Shown in pieces: positions 35,778-46,906 of a DNA stretch of 64,000 nt; the stretch's first letter is position 1; every line of letters starts with the position of its first letter. The position numbers and the translations under genes were made by a program. Below the pieces are notes generated by a model. That model was not told where the DNA came from and made no database searches. It saw nothing but the letters and a program-made list of their open reading frames with translations. The stretch is from Nymphaea colorata (lineage: Eukaryota > Streptophyta > Magnoliopsida > Nymphaeales > Nymphaeaceae), in the NCBI RefSeq assembly GCF_008831285.2, contig NC_045150.1, positions 8,692,001-8,756,000 of the forward strand. Reading direction: 5' to 3'.

Positions 35778-38700
35778 CAAAGCAGAATTAGAAATTTAAA
35801 TTATGTACAAATATTCACAATGCTATGTATATATCCATCCCGTTGTCACATATATCGTGTATGGGCGTTATACACCGAGAAATTTCAATTTCTCAAGCAT
35901 AATATGGCAAAGTTGTATATCTTGAGAAAATCTCTGCAAATTATTAAAAAATTTTAAACATTTAATAAATCCTGAAAATTATAAAAAAATAAAAATCATA
36001 AAAAATACGAAAAAATGCATATAATACGTGTTTTTTTCACGTTTTTTATTTTCTGGCGTTTTTTTTAAAAAAGATTCATTTTTTTCACGTTTTATACGGC
36101 TGACTTATTTTTCACATATTATACACGTCTTTTTCAAATAAGACGTGTATTTTGTTCCATCCTAACTGTGAATATAACTATAAGTGTGCATGCAAGCACA
36201 AAAACATATTCTTTATGCAAAATTACACACCACAACAAAAACGTGAAAAAAAAAATTTGCACCAAAAGCCAAAAAAAGGAAAATAAGATTTAAAAAAATA
36301 TATATTTAAGTTGTCAAAAGAAAGCCTAAGGTATTGTGCATCCAGGCGAGCCTAGGTGTCCTATGAGACATTCCTGAAATTTTCAAGTGGTACATTTCCT
36401 AAGAACAGCTAGTCTAATGAACAGCCAAGCCTAGTAACCTAGGCAACCCTTTTGACCACATAATATAGAACAATATGTTTTCCATTAAGATAGGCTTCAA
36501 TTATTTGGGTATATTTAACACTGAAAAATGTGTTTTTTGTTTTTTTAGGACAGCTTAATAGGCCTAGTCTTTCCTAGGCTCCATGTAGGCTCAAGTGCTC
36601 AATCCATCACCTAGGTTGTGCACAGGCTTTTAACAACACAGAAAACGAGGTCCATAAGCTCATGCTTGCATCTCCTTCACATTAGAAATATAGACAAATT
36701 TAGTGATTTTCTAGTAGAAGACATCAATAGTTATTGAAGAACTAAGCTGCTGAAGTAGCTAACACTATAAAAGGAAGTCAGTGTCTTCCTGGTTGAAACA
36801 ATAGTGAGAATTCTGCGAATAGCGCTTCTTAAAAGTTAAGAGAAAGCTGTCAATGCTCATGATCTGCAGATCATTTTCAGAGAACCATACAGGTTGAATG
36901 ACTTATAGATACAACTATGTATGAAAATTAGATTATAACTATAAAGGTAGAAGAATGACAACCAAAGTATAAGATATCAAGCTACTCGCCAATTCCAAAT
37001 TTTAAAATAAGGTGTTGGAAAATAGAAAACAATGTAATCAATGACAAAATCTAGAATCCCTTTCTAGTCATCCCATTGACTAAAAAAGAGAAAATCAAAC
37101 ATCTTTGGGGTACCACCAAAAGCTTGAGTACCAACAGTTTAAAAAGTGTATCAAATAGTCAGTGGGGCATCTTGACATGCTAAGCACAACATAAGACTTT
37201 TGCAACAGTTGCCAAACCATCGGCTAGAACCATCTATTCCCAAGTCAAATGCTTTTATAAACAAAGAAAAAAATTCAGCCACACACGATCACCAAGTAAA
37301 AATAAGATGAACACCATATGTTACTAAAATTACAGGAAATATTGTTATTTCACATATGACAGAATCACAAGAACTGAATGCTTGGATTCATTTTCTTACC
37401 CACGTAAGTAACGCCTTTATATTTAGCACCACCCGACAATATTAAACCCACTGTCTATGAAGAGACTGAAAAAGAAAATTATGTCTATGATGATATTGAA
37501 AAAGAAAATTATCATATCATTTGATGTTAACAGCTACCAATTCATTCCACATGGAAATCCCACCCACAACCTCCTAACAGCTATTTCAACAACGGATAAA
37601 TGGACGACAGTAGAATGATTCTGAACTATTTAACAGCCAAAAATAAACTAAAAATTTAACTTAGAACGCCAGAGCCATCCAATTATAACAGCGTAGAAGA
37701 AAAACTAAGATACTTCCTGTCATCGTTTATAGCTTGATATACCTGAAAACCCAAACAAGAGAAGAGGACAGAAAATACAGAACACTCACGAGAAAGATTT
37801 TCCGTTTCTTCATCAAGTTTTCTTGTGTTTAAAGAAGTGCTGCTGGATGCAGCCTTATTTGTCCCCGCGTTTGCTGAAAAAAAACAAAGAACCATATGTC
37901 AAAATGATCACTCCAAACACCATAAGGTCCAAAACAGCAAATGCGAAACCACTGAAACAATTAAAAGACAAAAAAAAAAAAAAACAAACGACAAAGCATC
38001 AGCCAGAAGCTTCAGATTCAAGCAACAGAAACATAGTCTGTTAACAAGTACTTAAAAAAAAAAACCTCTCACCGGAATGAAGGGTAAACCGGCAAATAAA
38101 AACTTCTCGAAGGATATAAAATTAGTTGAACGTTCAAACGTTCTTCACATCAAGAGCAAATACCCTAATGTAATTATGATACCCCCACCATATATCAACC
38201 GTTCATGCTAAAGAAATCATCAGCATGCATAGGCTTCACGGGAAAAACAGTTCACAAGTTCAAACAGTAAACAGGAACAGGAAATGAACGAATAATAAAA
38301 ATAATAAATGAAACATCGCCATCCGTATGAACCTACAGGCTAAGAAATGAGAAATAAAAGGAAAACCAGGATTACTATAGATCGTCCCAAAATTTTAATC
38401 AAGAAGAAGGCTGAAAAGACAAATAAAAGTATCAGAAAGGCCAATTACGAAAAAAGAAGCCAATTCCTTAGGTAATCAAGCTGGAAGCCAGAAACAACAA
38501 AAGGAAATCCGATCTTTTGAGAGGAAGACTGACGATCGAAAGATAGGGGGACAAAAGAAGCGGCAGTTAACAAATTACAAAACCGATCGATACGGTACTC
38601 ATTTCTTTCGTCATTCTTGACAGCAGAAAAGGTCCCCGAAAGAGAGGAATCAGAAAAATAAAAACGCCATGACAAATCAGGGAGGCGATCGACGAGAAAC

Positions 38701-38846
38701 TCACCTTTCCTAACGGTTTCGATGTCCGCGCCACTCCTCCTCGCGGCGTTCACCGCCTTCTCGTCCTTCTTCGCAGCCGCGTTCGGCGCCTTCTTCCGAA
38801 TGACGACGGGTTCCCAATCCTGCGTCAACGGCCCTACTCCGGCCAT
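28675..38846 (-). CDS. MBF1: Multiprotein bridging factor 1 (MBF1), 4 exons, 143 aa
   Basis: Exons on the minus strand, in order: 38846-38705, 37873-37790, 28955-28873 and 28797-28675. They total 432 nt with GT-AG borders and consistent phases. The protein starts MAGVGPLTQDWEPVVIRKK and has the basic KKDEKAVNAARRSG stretch (about 26-39), the conserved AGTNKAA and NTRKLDEETENL of the MBF1 N-domain, and then a Cro/C1-type helix-turn-helix at about residues 89-141 (LTQAQLAQLINEKPQVIQEY, SGKAIPNQQIISKLERVLG). The length matches plant MBF1a/b (about 142 aa). Family role: a nuclear/cytosolic co-activator that bridges TATA-binding protein and bZIP-type regulators, with roles in heat and stress responses. 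The oddity is an 8.8-kb intron 2 full of insertions. Confidence 0.97.
29958..30187. repeat. Compound microsatellite cluster: CT, AC, AT, then CT, CG, TG
   Basis: (CT)n at 29958-29990, (AC)n at 29991-30013, (AT)n at 30019-30064, (CT)n and CGCGCGCG at about 30129-30151, (TG)n at 30155-30187, then TATATA. The AC and TG runs are mutually complementary around the AT run. Confidence 0.95.
33488..33823. mobile_element. hAT-like MITE A in MBF1 intron, 8-bp target duplication
   Basis: A 336-bp element starting CAATGTTGTAAAAAGCG and ending TACGTACAACACTG. Its terminal repeats are CARTGTTGTA. It is flanked by a perfect 8-bp duplication, GTTTCTGG, at 33480-33487 and 33824-33831. The interior is made of TATCGTAA, TATCGTAC and GTACGATAC words around an A-rich core, without coding potential. 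The 8-bp duplication places it with hAT-type non-autonomous elements. It is the same family as the element at 34697-35427 but inserted in the opposite orientation. Confidence 0.9.
34111..34168. repeat. (TA)n microsatellite
   Basis: An uninterrupted TA tract of about 58 bp, preceded by G-rich GGTGTCGGTGTCG-type minisatellite-like DNA from 34023. Confidence 0.95.
34697..35427. mobile_element. hAT-like element B with TATCGTACGATA palindromes, 8-bp target duplication
   Basis: A 731-bp element starting CAGTGTTGTACGTATCG and ending CGCTTTTTACAACATTG. It is flanked by a perfect 8-bp duplication, GTTACTGG, at 34689-34696 and 35428-35435. The left 200 bp repeat the palindrome TATCGTACGATA at least five times. 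The right end carries GATACGGCGTATCTTAAAGC, the complement of the left end of element A, showing shared ancestry and opposite orientation. The interior has no transposase; the small ORFs at 34446-34957 are translations of the palindromic words. Confidence 0.9.
36308..36641. mobile_element. Possible third, degraded hAT-like element
   Basis: The left end AGTTGTCAAAAG and the right end, whose complement reads CTGTGTTGTTAAAAGCCTG, form a rough inverted pair. Between them are CCTAGG-rich words (GAGCCTAGGTGTCC, CCATCACCTAGGTTGTG). No target duplication was found, so the boundaries are approximate. Confidence 0.4.
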
Positions 38847-39000
38847 ATCCTCGAAGAAAGAATACCGCTTCCGGACGAACTTACAGAAAACCCTAGCACG
38901 CGAGTGATGGACGAAAATATCTCTCTCTCCCTCTCTCTCTCTCCTCCTGTCGCCAGAGCCGACAACGACGGCGATGATCCTCGCCATTCGTGCCACATTT
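38847..39000 (-). promoter_or_regulatory. MBF1 5' leader / core promoter region
   Basis: Upstream of the MBF1 ATG (38844-38846) there is a GA/CT microsatellite at about 38921-38943 and GC-rich sequence, then a TATAAAA-like word on the minus strand near 38997-39004. The length suits a 5' UTR of about 100-150 nt. Confidence 0.4.
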
Positions 39001-39960
39001 TATACTCTGCAATCCACATTACTGAAAGGCCCAAACTTAATGCTTAACATCAAGAAAAAGCCTCGTTTTCACTGCTATTGCCTTAAACCTCACCAGATAG
39101 GCGGTCTGCTTCGAAGCGGATGTGAATGTGCAATCATTCAGAATTGAAACGGAAACCGCGGTTTGAAAGGAAAGGCGAGAAAATTTTAACCAACATTTTA
39201 GTTCTTCAAAGGCGAGTTATGGCTGTTGGAGGACCAAATGGAAAAAGAGGAAAAGGTAATCAGAAATACAATGGGCATTTGAGAGCAATTTGAAGCCTAC
39301 AACTTTTAATAACTCTCCTCCTCACCTCAAGTATGGCGCATTAGTATATTTGGAACGATGGATGAAAATGAAATGGAAATTCTCCCAAGCATTATGATGT
39401 TGAAAAAGTTTATGAAGAAAACTATTATTATGAATAGGAGAATGATTATGATAATGATTTATAAGTATCTTGACGGTACCGTTCCTTGTGTTATATTAGG
39501 GATAGCTTTGAAATCACTCAAAATATTTGTTATAAACAATGAATACGTAAAAAAATGCAAACGTCAGTATCTGGCATAAGAAAAAAAAATCTTACGATAA
39601 AGGGAAAAGGGAAGTGATAACGGTGTTCGTGCAACCAAGGAGAGAAGGCGTATCAATTAACTCATTTGTGTTGTTATTGACTTAGGAAAAAAGCAAAACC
39701 AATGTTTAAGCCAAAACAAGTGAGCATTATACATGGTAAAAAAATCAGAATTTAAACTGATTATTATTGTAATAAAAATCAAACAACTACAACAATGCAT
39801 GTTTCATCTACATGATATAATTATGTTACACAATTGTGCACATTAGTACTCCATACTTTTCATATGAATATCCCCTGACTAGAGAGAGAGAGTGTGTGTG
39901 TTTTGGCAACCATTCGGTCCACTCCTACCTGCACTCTGTTAATTCTCTCCAAGTTGTTAA

Positions 39961-40019
<59 letters not shown>

Positions 40020-42613
40020 GACTGTTAAAATGTTGAAACTATATTTTAAGTCGAAAAATTTCTAGCTCCAGGATTGAAGCTGGACCCAAGTCTAGACATT
40101 AGACTACCGATCCGGCATGGATACAAATTCAGATACTTATCTTAGTCGGATGTTGAAGTGTGTCTGGCCAAATCCAATCATTAATTAGATCCGACTTTTT
40201 TTATCAGACTTGACCAAGCGGATTCCAAATCCATGCAATTCGACAAATTGAACTCCCATTCCAATCCTTCATCCCAATTTACGTGTCCTCTTCCCATTAT
40301 CTAAAGAAAAAGGATGCATACTGGTGGCGCAGGAGACGCACATTGTAATTGTCGCAGCTTTTGAGGCCGAATTCACACGGCCGCCTGCGCCAAGCCGTCT
40401 CCCCGCACCCTCTCCCTTTTGCGATCTCGTTTTCGCTGTTTCTGCTCGGCAGCCGACACGTTCACCCAGCCAAAATTGAGTGCAGGAGCTACTTGCTGAC
40501 GACCGGAGGAACAAACGTATACGATGGACGGCATGGCCTCAGCGGGAGCACCGGTTCTAAACCTCCTTTAGATTTTTTTTTTAAAATACTATCTATACAT
40601 ACTTACATATATATGTATATATCGAAGGTAGAAGAACATTGTTTTTCAGGCAAACAACTTGCATATGAACATATTATCTCCTTATTTTGTCCGTCTGAAA
40701 TGTTCTTTAGTAACAAATTATGTATTGCTTCCTGCAGGTTTGGCATGCGTCAATAGAACCGCAGAAAGCTAAGAAGACAGGAGAATCAATCTCAAATATT
40801 TTCAAATTCCATATGAACAAAGTCTCATGAATGTATCAAAAGAAAATCGAGTAGGATTACAGATGTACGTAAGTTTTAAACTAACCATGCATTCATGCAC
40901 TAATTCGAATAGAAAAATAAGATCGAATAGAGGAAATTTACTTAAATGCAATTGCATGCATCGTTTTTTATGCAAAATTTGTTAAGTTGCATGCAGCCGT
41001 CATTCAATCCTTCCACGCGATCGGCATCTGCACCGGATGATACTTACGAAACTCGCATGTCGTAGGGCGATCTCTGGACTTTTATCAAATGGCAGATGAT
41101 TGTTTTCCAAGTAGAAGGAGCCAGAGAGGCGGCCGGTGGGAGTTAATGCAGGGGGGAAATATTGCAGGCGCCTACATCACCAGCCAGGTGCAGAGCCATA
41201 CGCCGGCCAGCAGTCCATCACGTGGAGATTAAACCCGCGGTCGTCCCTCCCTCCCGGCGGCGGTCGCTCGCCAGTACCACCGACAGCCGCCGCCTATTTA
41301 TCCATCCACCTCCTGCTCAGCTCTCACCCGCTTCAGCATGCTCACGTCTTCCCTCTTTCTTGCTTAAACTATCTTGTGCTCATCTCTCCATTCCACGCAG
41401 TTTGTCGGCCACGAGCCTCTTTCACTTCTCCTTCCTTTCGAAGGCAAAATTTCTCGTTGCTTTCAACGTTTTCTCTCTTTTTATTTGGCCGCCAAGCTTC
41501 TGAACCAGAACCGGGCGAACTTACCGGCAAAAGGCAGGCTAACAATCAAGGCTTAGTCTTTTTTTTTTCATATAAAATCTTTATGTTGAGTCTGTTGTAA
41601 ATTTGTAGTTGCATGGTGTGTTTTAGAAAATTCGCAGTTAAATTATTTCACTAGCATGGATTTTAAATTCATGGTGCATATTAAAAACCATGAATCTAAT
41701 ATCAGATAGAAAGTGGTCTGTTGTGATCTTAAATTCATGGATTTGAGATATTAGGATCTCAGATCACCATGGATTTGAGATCCACAGTGTATGGATATAT
41801 GAATATCAGATGCATGATGATGTGAGATCATTAGCATATCAAATTCATGGATTGTAGAGCAAACCCTCCTTTATCCGACTTTAAATCTATGGTTTTTTAT
41901 ATGTAGCGTAGATTTAAGATTTACGTTTACTAAAATCAGTTTAATATTTCAAAACACACTTTTTAATTTTTAATGTAACTCTGAATTTAAGATTCAAGGT
42001 TGTCAAACACAACTTCAGATAAACCGTTTTCCTATTTTAACAGGTGGAGATAGAAAGGCTCTTTCGAATTTTTGCAAAAAAGATACATCGAGGATCTCAG
42101 GTATTGACATCTTTTTGACCTCCATTACTAATAACTGCTTCTAGCATTTGATGGTTTTTTTATACACTTGTTTTCTTTTAGTCATTAATAACATAGGACA
42201 AACAAATATTAATAAAGAAAGAATTGAAGATGTAAAAGACAAATTGTGTGCAGGACAATTTGGATCTTCATCTTTTTCTTGGTCATCTTGTCTTCCTTAA
42301 ATCCACTGAGCCTCAATTCCACAAATCGTGTCAATACATATAAGTACGCAACGCCATTTTAGAACCTGAGCTTCTTCACACTTTGGTCATCTCTTTACGT
42401 GTAGTTGCCGGAAAAAAAAAGTGAAACATTATTAAATGATCAAAATATTCAGCCTTTTATTGCAAGATGTATGCACCGCCCGCTGTAAAAATAACTAGAA
42501 TATTCCTAGACATTGAAAAAGGGAACCCCCTTCGAGGACTTAATTTCCATCTTTCATTCGTTACTTCAATTGTTTCATAGTAATCGGTCATGCAACCGGA
42601 AAAAAGACAAAAA
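39001..42613. other. Intergenic between MBF1 and first DOG1-like gene
   Basis: A (CT)n(TA)n microsatellite lies at 39961-40016. 40340-40550 and 41100-41560 are GC-rich islands with CT-rich, leader-like sequence (a TATTTAT word near 41296) that could be a distant promoter or 5' UTR exon of the downstream DOG1-like gene, but no coding family was recognised. 41620-42020 repeats the words AAATTCATGG and GATTTGAGAT in a loose fashion. Confidence 0.45.
39961..40016. repeat. (CT)n(TA)n compound microsatellite
   Basis: About 25 bp of TC/CT followed directly by about 31 bp of TA. Confidence 0.95.
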
Positions 42614-43444
42614 ATGGCCGAAAACCAACAAGAGAAACTGTCTCATGAACCGGTCGCCGGAACGTCAGATGAAGCTGCATCGAACCAGCAGGAGCAACAG
42701 CAGCGAGAGCGTCGTTGTAGCTTCTGTGAGTGCTTTCGGATGCGAGCAGAGCAGCAGCAGCAGGATCTCCGAGACCTCGTCAACATCCGCACCCACCACA
42801 TCCACAACGAGCAGGCCATTAGGCGAGCTATCGCCAGAACCATGCAGCACTATCTCGATTACAGCCGGATGCGAGCCTTCATAGCTCGGAGCAACGCACC
42901 CGCCGTCTGCTCCCCCTCCTGCAGCAGCACCTTCTGCAACTCGTTTCTGTGGCTCGGTGGCTGCCGGCCGACGGTCATCACTCGCCTAGTCTACGTCATG
43001 GCCGGCCAGGAGGTGGAAGGCCAGCTCTGGGAGCTCCTCCAAGACGTCGAGGTGCGGAACCTCGCCGGCCTCTCGGCGCACCAGCTGGAGCGGATCAGCA
43101 ACGTGCAGAGAGCGACCATCAGAATGGAGGAGGCGCTGTCGAAGAGGATGGCGAGCCTGCAGGAGGCGATGGCGGATCAGCCGCTGGTCGGGCTGGCGAG
43201 GAGCATGCATGGTGAAAGCAGCCGCACTGCGGTTTCCGGCAGCCCGGACTCGGTGATGGGGGCGTATTCTGGCAGGATGGCGGAGATAATGGCGGACGCT
43301 GACAAGCTGCGGCTGCAGACGCTGGCCAAGACGATAGAGATCCTCACCATAACTCAGGCGCTAGACCTGCTGATCACCGGAGCGCAGCTAAATATCTGCG
43401 TTCTCCGGCAGGGAAAAAGGCGGGATCGAACTCATGCATCCTAG
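42614..43444 (+). CDS. DOG1-like protein, copy 1 (276 aa)
   Basis: Single exon. I chose ATG 42614 rather than the in-frame ATG at 42590 because the protein then begins MAENQQE, matching MAEHQQD and MADNQQG of the two sister genes. Features: a Gln/Glu-rich N-terminus, CSFCECFRMRAEQQQQDLRDL (Phe-x3-Phe/Gln helix of DOG1 domains), HYLDYSRMRA, the family signature FLWLGGCRP (about 111-119), LSAHQLERISNVQRATIRMEE, and C-terminal ADKLRLQTLAKTIEILTITQALDLL. The DOG1 family (Arabidopsis DOG1, DOG1-like, RAS1) acts in seed dormancy and ABA responses. It resembles the C-terminal region of TGA bZIP factors without a bZIP. This is the diverged member of the array and lies opposite in strand to the other two. 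Confidence 0.88.
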   Translation: MAENQQEKLSHEPVAGTSDEAASNQQEQQQRERRCSFCECFRMRAEQQQQDLRDLVNIRTHHIHNEQAIRRAIARTMQHYLDYSRMRAFIARSNAPAVCSPSCSSTFCNSFLWLGGCRPTVITRLVYVMAGQEVEGQLWELLQDVEVRNLAGLSAHQLERISNVQRATIRMEEALSKRMASLQEAMADQPLVGLARSMHGESSRTAVSGSPDSVMGAYSGRMAEIMADADKLRLQTLAKTIEILTITQALDLLITGAQLNICVLRQGKRRDRTHAS

Positions 43445-45317
43445 TTTTTCCAAAATAGTCCTCCCTTGTTACTCATTTTTTCAAATTCATCCAAACCTTT
43501 TCAAAATTTTGAAGTGCAGGTCCGCTAGTCTTGTTAGGAAACGGATTATGTACACCCATCCGCACAAAAAAATATGTTATAGGGACGTGTAATGACTAAA
43601 AATATTTTTTAAACTTCAAAAAATTAGAGTTTTTTATAAGAATAAAAAAGAAATTATGAAAATATTAAAAGTCTAAAATGTATAACTTTTATATAAAAAA
43701 GTTTCAACGCACCCAACCCCCTCTTTTTTTTTTAAGTATATATTTGTTGAGTGCATACCCCTATACAGACAACTCGATTTAGTCATCTTCAACCAAGAAA
43801 AATCATTTGGAGAGTGAGTTGCATGCATTAGGGTGGTGCACAACATATATGTATATAAAAAAAAAGAGTTGAGGTATTTTTCAAAACAAAAAAAATCCTT
43901 TACGGACTTTTAACTCTTTTTCGCTATTTTATTTGTCCTGAGCTCTCCTTTTTACTGTGAAGAATATTCTGGTCATGAAACAAAACTACCAAATTGGGAA
44001 ATAGAGACATTTCTTAACCTTTGATTAAAGGATGATCTTAAACAATTATAAAATAGAAGGAATGTTTAACCATTAAAAGATACGTGCGCTAGAGTTTTCA
44101 TTTTTTAAGTAAAAAATAAGTCTTTGTGTTGATTTTAAGGAAAAGCAGTTGCAAGTATGAGGAGCTCACATTTTATATGCCATACTTACGGTGTAGATGT
44201 CATTTTCCTTACTAAGAAATGCAATTTTGACCTTCATCCGCATTAAGAGAAAAATTTAAACAGGTGGAGGATGGAAATTTCTAAAAGTTGTCAAAGGTTT
44301 GAAAAACTAGAAGGGGCTGAGCTTGAAAATATGATAACAAGGTGGGGCTTTTTGGAAAAAAATTTAAATGTATATAAGTGCTTAGTCATGCAAGAGTTAA
44401 CATTATATGACTGCTCTCAATCTCAGTCATGGTTCCATTTTCATGAGCATGAGAAGGAGGTGATTTATTTCATTGCCCAAGAAAAGATGTACAATGCAGA
44501 TTTCGGTCAGCTTGTAAGAAACTACTGGCAGTCAAATATAAGCATTTCACTCAAATTTCATTGATTTTATATATATATATATATATATATATAAGAGATA
44601 GAGAGATAAATTGGTAAGAGAGAAGTTGGTGAAAATAAATATACTGCGGTTGGGATTGAACATCCTACACGAACCAGATCCAACTCCCTTGTAACCAAGC
44701 GGTTATTCGGGTCGGGTCCACGGACATCGACGAGTCCATAGACGTGGCCTGCATGCAATCGTAGCACGTAGTTACACCGCCCCTCGTGGCAAACTCTCCT
44801 TTCAAGCTCGCCTTTTAATCTTAGCAGCAACGTTAACATTAACATATAAGCGACGTACCTTTAGATATCATGTTGTTAAAGCCATTTTGTTTCTTAAAGT
44901 AAAGCAGGATAAGAAGCATGGTGTCTTGACTCTCTCTCTCTCTCTCTCTCTCAATTTTAAGCGTCCTTTGTATTTTTTCATGTTGTTCATTTATTTATTA
45001 GTGTCTACATAACAACAATTTGCATGAGAAAAATGTATGATATATGAGATTTCACATCGGTAGATGTAGCTAGGATGCTTCCTTCCAAGCCCCACTTAAA
45101 GCAGCATATATCAACATATCAATATGCATATGTAGTTTCGCGTACCTTATGCAACTATATATATATATAACATAATATAATATAATTCGTGAGAGAGAAT
45201 GAGAGAGAGGGAGAGAGAGAAGGAGAAAAAAAAACGGCGACCCCAATCATATCCAAAGACTGACTATTTCTCATTACTGAGGAAAGTGTGGAATCGAGTT
45301 ACGCTACATAAGATGAG
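43445..45317. other. Intergenic within DOG1-like cluster
   Basis: An unrecognised 97-aa plus frame at 44271-44564 has no family match. There are (TA)n at 44568-44594 and (CT)n at 44931-44953. 44640-44840 is a GC-richer block (CGAATAACCGCTTGGTTAC on the minus strand) that looks like a repeat remnant. 45190-45235 is GA-rich. Confidence 0.5.
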
Positions 45318-45502
45318 GGCCAATAGGTATCCTTCAGATCTCCTCCAGGTCGTGCCTTATTTTCATTGGGCCCTTCACAGCATCCTGCCAACAACCTTCT
45401 TTCTTCAAGTGGAAAATCACAGCGATGCACGACGGTAGTTTCTAGAACAGATAGTAGACAACAGTAACAGGCCAGCCGGCCATGGTCGCCGACACTTGCT
45501 AC

Positions 45503-46318
45503 CTAAGTAGCATGCGAGCGATCCCACCTCTGCCCTTGCTCAAGCACATAGACGTGCAGCTGTGCTGCCGCGATGAGCAGGTCTAGCGTCTCATTTATGG
45601 TCAGGATCTCCAGAGTCTTGGCGAGCGTGTAGAGCCGCAGCTTGTCCGCGTCTTCCATTAATCCTGCCAGCTTCCGAGCGTATATCTCCATCGCAGAGTC
45701 CATTTTACCCGCCCGGTTCTCGCTGCTGGTGCTAGGGGCATGCATGGCCCTGGCTAGGCTAACGAGGGGCTGGTCCGCCATCGACTCCTGCAGCGTGGCC
45801 GTCCCCTTGGAGAGACCGTCCTCAAGCTTGATTACCGCTCTCTGTAGGTCGCTCAACCTCTCAAGCTGGTGCGTCGAGAGACCGGCAAGGTCTTTTATCT
45901 CCACGTTGCTTAGGAGGTTCCAGAGCTGGGCCTCCACTGCTTGGCCCGCCATGACGTAGACGAGGCGGATGATGAGCGTCGGGCGGCAGCCGCCGAGCCA
46001 CAGGTAGGAGTTGTTGAAGCAACTGCTGCAGAACGGGGAACAAACGGCGGGGGCATCGCGCCTGGCGACGGATGCCCGTGTGCGGTTGTAGTCGAGGTAG
46101 TGCTGCATGGCGCTGCTAATGGCCCGCCGGATGGCCTGCTCGTCGTGGGACTGGTGGCTGCGGACGCGGACGAGGTCCTCCATGTCCGATCGCTGCTGGT
46201 CCATCCGCGCCAGGAAGCACTCGCGGAAGCTGCAACGGGGCGGCTGCTGCTGCTGCTGGCTGGCACCTTCTTCTTGCGGTTGAACGTCTCTCTGGGTATC
46301 TTGTTGGTGCTCCGCCAT
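45503..46318 (-). CDS. DOG1-like protein, copy 2 (271 aa)
   Basis: Single exon, ATG at 46316-46318. Gln-rich N-terminus (about 1-27), then CSFRECFLARMDQQRSDMED (about 29-48), HYLDYNRTRA, the DOG1 signature YLWLGGCRP (about 105-113), LVYVMAGQAVEAQLWNLL, HQLERLSDLQRAVIKLEDGLS, and a C-terminal helix pair ADKLRLYTLAKTLEILT with NETLDLLIAAAQLHVYVLEQ. It is close to copy 3 along its whole length, roughly nine residues in ten by eye, with mostly conservative changes. No disabling change was seen. Likely role by family: nuclear/cytosolic regulator of dormancy, ABA or stress responses. The long plus-strand frame 45941-46366 is a GC-rich shadow. Confidence 0.9.
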   Translation of the reverse strand: MAEHQQDTQRDVQPQEEGASQQQQQPPRCSFRECFLARMDQQRSDMEDLVRVRSHQSHDEQAIRRAISSAMQHYLDYNRTRASVARRDAPAVCSPFCSSCFNNSYLWLGGCRPTLIIRLVYVMAGQAVEAQLWNLLSNVEIKDLAGLSTHQLERLSDLQRAVIKLEDGLSKGTATLQESMADQPLVSLARAMHAPSTSSENRAGKMDSAMEIYARKLAGLMEDADKLRLYTLAKTLEILTINETLDLLIAAAQLHVYVLEQGQRWDRSHAT

Positions 46319-46898
46319 CGTGCTCTATTTCAACCTGACAGAAAGCAGCTGCTTCTGAAGCAATAAGGCCAGAAAAAACAGTCGGCGCAGCCTTTTCAGA
46401 TGATTAATGCGTGAAATTAATATATCACAGTTGGGACTTCCGCTTGCATTTCTCTACCTGGGCAGCTAGGTTATCTCTACTTCTAGGCAACATATTCATG
46501 AAAAATAATTAATCACAGAGTTGCATAGTGGTACGATATGTTATATGAAACCTGAACAGGCATGCTCTTGCCAAACTCGTTAGCACGCTGACATCTAATA
46601 CAATTATATATCTCCGCGGTGGTGTCCAGATAATGTACAGCAACTAATGCAATATGTTTTGGTGCAAGATGGTGCTTTACATCGGAAAGCCACAATAGCA
46701 GGTGACTTTATTATGACTCGTGAAGCCAGACCACCAGTAAAACAAGGACAGGGAGTTAACAAGAGGCAGTTGGCTTACCAAGCTTATGACAGTATGAGGA
46801 GGAAGCTGGCAATTCCTTGGAAAAGAGCTGAGCGTTTTGGAAGACGAGGCGCTGGGCTTGGGTATGGAGAGTTGAGTTCTGGGGTGGGGAAGGTGCTG

Positions 46899-46906
46899 TA
46901 TAAATA
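46899..46906 (+). promoter_or_regulatory. TATA box on plus strand, conserved in unit A
   Basis: TATAAATA followed by AGGCCGTGCCGGAAGATGCT. The same box and leader occur in unit B at 52309. It points away from the DOG1-like gene, about 580 bp upstream of its ATG. The downstream frame from ATG 46930 ends after 53 codons (47091) and diverges from unit B. Confidence 0.5.

Larger units (their letters stand above)
28956..37789 (-). other. MBF1 intron 2, 8.8 kb, insertion-rich
   Basis: Lies between the donor after CTTTCTC (37790) and the acceptor TAG at 28956-28958. It contains two hAT-like elements with target duplications, a degraded third, a cluster of dinucleotide tracts at 29958-30187, an (AT)n tract at 34111-34168, a GGTGYCGGTG-type G-rich stretch at 34023-34110, and a TA/TG tract at about 35735-35779. 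The AT-rich 31.2-33.0 kb part has short frames on both strands and no recognisable domain. Confidence 0.85.

Noticed and set aside
42949-43215. 88-aa alternative frame inside DOG1-like copy 1
   Set aside because: Out-of-frame shadow; the DOG1 signature lies in the 42614-43444 frame.
44640-44780. tRNA-like sequence (TTCAATCCCAAC on the minus strand)
   Set aside because: No cloverleaf stems or anticodon arm could be drawn at plausible spacing.
45941-46366. 141-aa plus-strand ORF opposite DOG1-like copy 2, and similar ORFs opposite copy 3 (51230-51463)
   Set aside because: GC-rich antisense shadow of the DOG1-like frames; Ala/Gly/Asp-biased and without domain features.
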